Positions 63,448 to 64,000 of a DNA stretch of 64,000 nt are shown one piece after another. The translations under genes and the position numbers were made by a program. Origin of the DNA: Sphingobacterium spiritivorum ATCC 33861. GTDB lineage: Bacteria; Bacteroidota; Bacteroidia; Sphingobacteriales; Sphingobacteriaceae. Each line of letters begins with the position of its first letter. Position 1 is the stretch's first letter. The DNA is taken from contig NZ_GL379770.1 of the NCBI RefSeq assembly GCF_000143765.1, forward strand, positions 558,001 to 622,000, given 5' to 3'. The notes under the pieces were generated by a model. It did no database searches. It was not told where the DNA came from and worked only from the letters and a program-made list of their open reading frames with translations.

Positions 63448-64000
63448 TTATTTGCCTGCAGCCTTAGCGTGATCCGCCAGAAACTGCGCAAGACCGCTGT
63501 CTGTTAACGGGTGTTTTAGCAGGGATACAATCGCTGATAAAGGACCTGTCATAACATCTGCACCGATCTTCGCACAGCCCAAAATATGAGCACTGTGACG
63601 TACGGAAGCAGCAAGGATTTGTGTTGTGAAACCATAGTTATCGTAGATCAGACGAATGTCTTCGATCAAGGCTAATCCGTCTGTCGAAATGTCATCTAAT
63701 CTTCCGATAAAAGGAGATACATAAGTTGCTCCGGCTTTGGCAGCCAATAAGGCCTGACCTGCTGAGAAGACCAAAGTACAGTTGGTTTTGATACCTTTTT
63801 TACTGAAATATTTGATTGCTTTGATACCATCTTTGATCATGGGTACCTTTACCACAATCTTGTCATCCAGCGCCGCTAATGCTTCCCCTTCTTTGATCAT
63901 GTTTTCATAATCGGTAGAGATTACTTCAGCACTTACATCGCCTTCAACAATAGCACAGATAGCTTTGTAATGGTTGATTACGTTCTCGTCACCACTGATG
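63448..64000 (-). CDS. Transaldolase / fructose-6-phosphate aldolase-like protein (start beyond window)
   Basis: The last 183 residues are visible; the N-terminus is past the right edge. Small transaldolases (TalC/Fsa type, about 220 residues) transfer or cleave C3 units through a Schiff base. Visible motifs are [13 protein letters not shown], the active-site Lys in [39 protein letters not shown] and [31 protein letters not shown] with the same layout is usually called fsa or tal; true transaldolase versus aldolase activity depends on residues I cannot settle. A terminator follows the stop. Confidence 0.92.
   Translation of the reverse strand, partial: ISGDENVINHYKAICAIVEGDVSAEVISTDYENMIKEGEALAALDDKIVVKVPMIKDGIKAIKYFSKKGIKTNCTLVFSAGQALLAAKAGATYVSPFIGRLDDISTDGLALIEDIRLIYDNYGFTTQILAASVRHSAHILGCAKIGADVMTGPLSAIVSLLKHPLTDSGLAQFLADHAKAAGK

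Overview
The window reads as chromosome of a Bacteroidota species of the Sphingobacterium type. Seen directly: a SusC/SusD pair, a TamL-type Omp85 lipoprotein, a PorD (DUF4835) gene beside recN, many lipoprotein signal peptides, almost no Shine-Dalgarno sequences, and several TAnnTTTG -7 elements, which are the known Bacteroidota promoter signature. The genus is an inference. No phage, insertion sequence or CRISPR array was found; this looks like core chromosome with a few specialised loci.

Layout. 1-6.7 kb: start of a topoisomerase IV subunit A gene, then a complete RND efflux operon (adaptor, pump, outer-membrane factor). 6.8-8.7 kb: a LytS/LytTR-type two-component pair. 8.9-13.0 kb: a dinB-dnaE translesion-polymerase operon whose promoter carries two near-identical palindromes 21 bp apart. 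13-20.6 kb: AI-2E transporter, MFS transporter, SpoU-type RNA methyltransferase, tamL, small membrane proteins and a tandem array of a 76-bp unit. 20.7-30.9 kb: M28 peptidase, SprT-like protein, porD, recN, clpC, ettA.

30.9-37.8 kb is a coherent low-oxygen locus: a FixL-like haem-PAS histidine kinase, a response regulator with a CRP/FNR domain fused to its receiver (FixJ and FixK in one protein), an FNR-type palindrome, a shortened lactate-dehydrogenase-like protein with a cysteine cluster, hemN, a CcoI-type copper ATPase and a 56-residue CcoS. The cbb3 oxidase subunits themselves do not follow.

37.8-44.3 kb is a minus-strand operon susC-susD-isoaspartyl peptidase-cyanophycinase, which reads as a uptake and degradation locus for cyanophycin or beta-aspartyl peptides. 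44.5-49.7 kb holds small enzymes (DUF1080, NUDIX, DUF1572, VOC, CutC), a possible small RNA and tRNA-Cys. 50-53.3 kb has beta-barrel outer-membrane proteins, one of them a duplicate broken by a single in-frame TGA. 53.5-57.1 kb is the str operon (rpsL-rpsG-fusA-rpsJ), closed by a terminator right after rpsJ. 57.4-64 kb: lipoprotein, a glycoside-hydrolase-like protein, rnr, an AT-rich gap with a repeated motif, a Fur-family regulator and the end of a transaldolase-like gene.

The two most promising systems are the FixL/FixJ-K oxygen circuit and the SusCD-cyanophycinase locus; the operator-controlled dinB-dnaE cassette is third.
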